Part shown: positions 62,359 to 64,000 of the stretch, piece by piece
Layout: every line of letters starts with the position of its first letter
How positions within the stretch are numbered: position 1 is the first letter of the stretch
Source of the DNA: Bowdeniella nasicola
Lineage (GTDB): Bacteria > Actinomycetota > Actinomycetes > Actinomycetales > Actinomycetaceae
Length of the DNA stretch: 64,000 nt
NCBI GenBank assembly: GCA_030537895.1
Contig: JAUNVA010000005.1
Location: 543-64,542, forward strand
Reading direction: 5' to 3'
Position numbers and translations under genes: made by a program
Notes under the pieces: generated by a model
Told to the model about the DNA's origin: nothing
Databases searched by the model: none
What the model saw: only the letters and a program-made list of their open reading frames with translations

Positions 62359-63369
62359 ATGCACACCTCCCGCAGCAGAACTGGCAAGATCCGGCACGCG
62401 CTTGTCGTCTCGCTCTCGGCGCTCGCGCTCTCGTTCGGGGCGGGTTGCGCCGTCGACGAAGGTGGTTCACAGAACACCGGATCCGGCACTGGTGAGGACG
62501 GCAAACACACCGGCGATGGCAACATCTCTGTGTTTGCGACCACCGGCTACCTCGGCGACGCCGTCATGAATATCGCTCCGGAGGCCGACGTCACCGTCAT
62601 GGTTCAACCCGGCGGCGATCCGCACACATATCAGCCCTCCACCAAGGACGTGGAGAAGATGCGCGATGCCGACCTCGTATTCTGGAATGGCCTATACCTC
62701 GAGGCCATGATGGAAGATCAGCTCGAGTCCCTCGGCGATAAGCAACTGGCCGTGGGTGAGTTCGTGGATAAGTCCATGCTCCTCGACTGGCCCGAGCAGG
62801 ATCACGAAGGCAACGACCTCTATGATCCACACATCTGGAACTCGCCAGATATCTGGCTCGACGTCGTCGATCAGGTGGCGGAGAAGATCGCCGACTTTGA
62901 CCCGGACAATGCTGACGCCTACAAGGAAAACGCCGAGGCCTACAAGGAGAAAGTGGAAGGCCTGAAGGACTACGCCGAAGAGGCCATCGCCAAGATTCCC
63001 GAGGACTCACGAATCCTCATCACCGGGCACGATGCATTCCAGTACTACGGCGCGACCTTCGGTCTCGAGATTCACGCGACCGATTTCGTGACCTCCGAGT
63101 CGCAGATGTCCGCCCAGGAACTCGACGAGCTGGCGTCGATGATTGCGGATAACAAGGTTCCCACGATCTTCCAAGACAACCTGAAGAACCCGCAGGCGAT
63201 CAAGTCTCTGAAGGAGGCCGTCCAGTCGAAGGGATGGGACGTGGTCGTCTCCGACCAGGAACTGTTCGCCGATTCCCTCGGTGACCACTCCCCGGTCGAC
63301 ACCTACGTAGGGGTGTTTGAGCACAACACCGACGCCATTTTGGAGGGGCTGACCGGTAACGCCGAATAG
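62359..63369 (+). CDS. Metal ABC transporter substrate-binding lipoprotein (ZnuA/TroA family, Mn or Zn)
   Basis: The 336-residue cluster A-I binding lipoprotein has a signal ending at C30 (SFGAGC), a Gly/Ser-rich linker and the TroA fold. Likely metal ligands are H89 in GGDPHTYQPS, H158 in YDPHIWNSP, a Glu near 247 and D305 in ELFADSLG. No His-rich loop of the kind found in ZnuA is present, and the FWNGLYLEAMMEDQLESL segment recalls Mn-type proteins, so manganese is slightly favoured. AAGGGGAA site before the ATG. The ATPase gene follows after 183 bp that contain a hairpin and a second operator. Confidence 0.87.
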   Translation: MHTSRSRTGKIRHALVVSLSALALSFGAGCAVDEGGSQNTGSGTGEDGKHTGDGNISVFATTGYLGDAVMNIAPEADVTVMVQPGGDPHTYQPSTKDVEKMRDADLVFWNGLYLEAMMEDQLESLGDKQLAVGEFVDKSMLLDWPEQDHEGNDLYDPHIWNSPDIWLDVVDQVAEKIADFDPDNADAYKENAEAYKEKVEGLKDYAEEAIAKIPEDSRILITGHDAFQYYGATFGLEIHATDFVTSESQMSAQELDELASMIADNKVPTIFQDNLKNPQAIKSLKEAVQSKGWDVVVSDQELFADSLGDHSPVDTYVGVFEHNTDAILEGLTGNAE

Positions 63370-63387
63370 ACCCGCCCAGGATCGCGC

Positions 63388-63430
63388 GAGCGCCCGGGGC
63401 CGTCCCTACCGCGGAAGGGTCCGGGCGCTC
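63388..63430 (+). terminator. Hairpin between metal-binding protein and ATPase genes
   Basis: GAGCGCCCGG (63388-63397) pairs with CCGGGCGCTC (63421-63430) around a 23-base loop. It may end or limit the first transcript; the ATPase gene has its own operator just downstream. Confidence 0.5.
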
Positions 63431-63470
63431 GGCCATGTTTTGAAAATGGTCGCGAGCCCGGGATACAGTA

Positions 63471-63486
63471 TTTCGGTAGTCCGAAA
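63471..63486. promoter_or_regulatory. Second TTTCG-N6-CGAAA operator, before the ATPase gene
   Basis: TTTCGGTAGTCCGAAA has the same arms and spacer length as the palindrome at 62283-62302. The adjacent bases CAGTAT and GGTAGTCC also recur near 62306-62320, so the two promoter regions are related. Confidence 0.55.
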
Positions 63487-63552
63487 ACGAATCTCCTGCA
63501 ATCCTGCGGCTCCCCATCCCGGGGTCGGAGTTCTGCGGAGAGGAAAGCCCTG

Positions 63553-64000
63553 ATGACCGCCGTTCAACCTGCTCTCCAGCTCTCCGACATGGCCGTGGCC
63601 TACCACGATGTCCTGGCCCTGTCCCACGTTGACCTTGCCGTAAAGCCGGGCACCATCATGGGTGTCGTGGGGCCGAACGGTGCCGGCAAATCCACCCTCA
63701 TCAAGGGGTCCTTGGGGCTTGTTCCGCCCCTGCACGGCGACGTGCGCTTTTTCGGGGAGCGGCTAGATGACGTCCGCGAGCGGGTCGGCTATCTGCCCCA
63801 GCACTCGTCCGTGGACTGGGATTTTCCCGCCACCGTCTCCGACGTGGCGCTCATGGGCACCTTCTCTGCGAAGCGCTGGTGGGCACGCACTACCGCCGCA
63901 GATCGCGACGCCGCCGCCCGTGCCCTTGACCAGGTTGGTCTCACGGAGCTGGCCCACCGCCAGATCGGCGAGCTGTCCGGCGGACAACGCCAGCGGGCTT
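63553..64000 (+). CDS. Metal ABC transporter ATPase (ZnuC/TroB-like; 3' end outside window)
   Basis: The reading frame from ATG 63553 (GAGAGGAAAG site upstream) is open to the window's right edge, giving 149 residues. It shows LQLSDMAVAYHDVLAL, Walker A GPNGAGKSTLIKG, the YLPQHSSVDWDFPATVSDVALMG Q-loop region and the signature LSGGQRQR at the very end; Walker B and the H-loop are cut off. The DWDFP sequence after the Q-loop is typical of Mn/Zn transporter ATPases (MntB, ZnuC). Permease genes should follow to the right. Confidence 0.92.
   Translation, partial: MTAVQPALQLSDMAVAYHDVLALSHVDLAVKPGTIMGVVGPNGAGKSTLIKGSLGLVPPLHGDVRFFGERLDDVRERVGYLPQHSSVDWDFPATVSDVALMGTFSAKRWWARTTAADRDAAARALDQVGLTELAHRQIGELSGGQRQRA

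Overview
The window is GC-rich actinobacterial DNA (Actinomycetota, most likely a member of the Actinomycetes). Left of about 26.2 kb it carries the origin-proximal core order of that phylum: yidC, jag, rsmG, parA, parB, then trxA, trxB, a MurJ-pseudokinase fusion, a DUF6049 protein, a NUDIX hydrolase and pcnA, then an MFS transporter, a class A penicillin-binding protein and rpsF-ssb-rpsR-rplI. dnaA and oriC should lie just left of base 1, because yidC enters already truncated. Between rsmG and parA sits an unusually long 2.3 kb non-coding stretch with five parS sites, a 27-bp minisatellite and other small repeats. It looks like the chromosome's centromere region.

Right of rplI the window becomes accessory and metabolic. 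At 26.5-32.9 kb a plus-strand operon encodes meta-cleavage of 3-(2,3-dihydroxyphenyl)propionate-type substrates (mhpC, mhpB, mhpD, mhpF, mhpE homologues), followed by an isochorismatase-fold protein with an altered catalytic triad and a short-chain dehydrogenase. At 40.6-47.1 kb a minus-strand operon encodes a complete four-part Rieske ring-hydroxylating dioxygenase, a shrunken dihydrodiol-dehydrogenase remnant, an acyl-CoA ligase, a GNAT-like protein and a hotdog thioesterase. Together the two operons look like a split phenylpropanoate/cinnamate-type aromatic pathway: ring dihydroxylation, dehydrogenation, extradiol cleavage, C-C hydrolysis, then pyruvate and acetyl-CoA. Between them lie a small lipoprotein, an SDR, a pair of ABC exporter-type subunits behind a DtxR/IdeR-like iron box, a TetR regulator and an MHS-type permease.

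At 47-49 kb come a zinc-free quinone-reductase-like MDR and a formate/nitrite channel. At 49.3-58.7 kb a SorC-family regulator faces a six-gene operon (ribulokinase-like FGGY kinase, DhaK-DhaL-type kinase, LsrB-like binding lipoprotein, double-domain ABC ATPase, two permeases) across two copies of a TGCTCA-N2-TGAGCA operator. This is a self-contained uptake and phosphorylation system whose substrate I cannot name, and it is the best candidate here for an undescribed pathway.

The right end holds a lone Abi_C (abortive infection) gene, an IclR regulator coupled to an ArfB-type ribosome-rescue factor, an EamA permease, and the start of a metal (Mn/Zn-type) ABC transporter. That transporter has matching TTTCG-N6-CGAAA palindromes before both its binding-protein and ATPase genes. 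The ATPase gene runs off the right edge. I saw no tRNA, rRNA, CRISPR array, insertion sequence or prophage.
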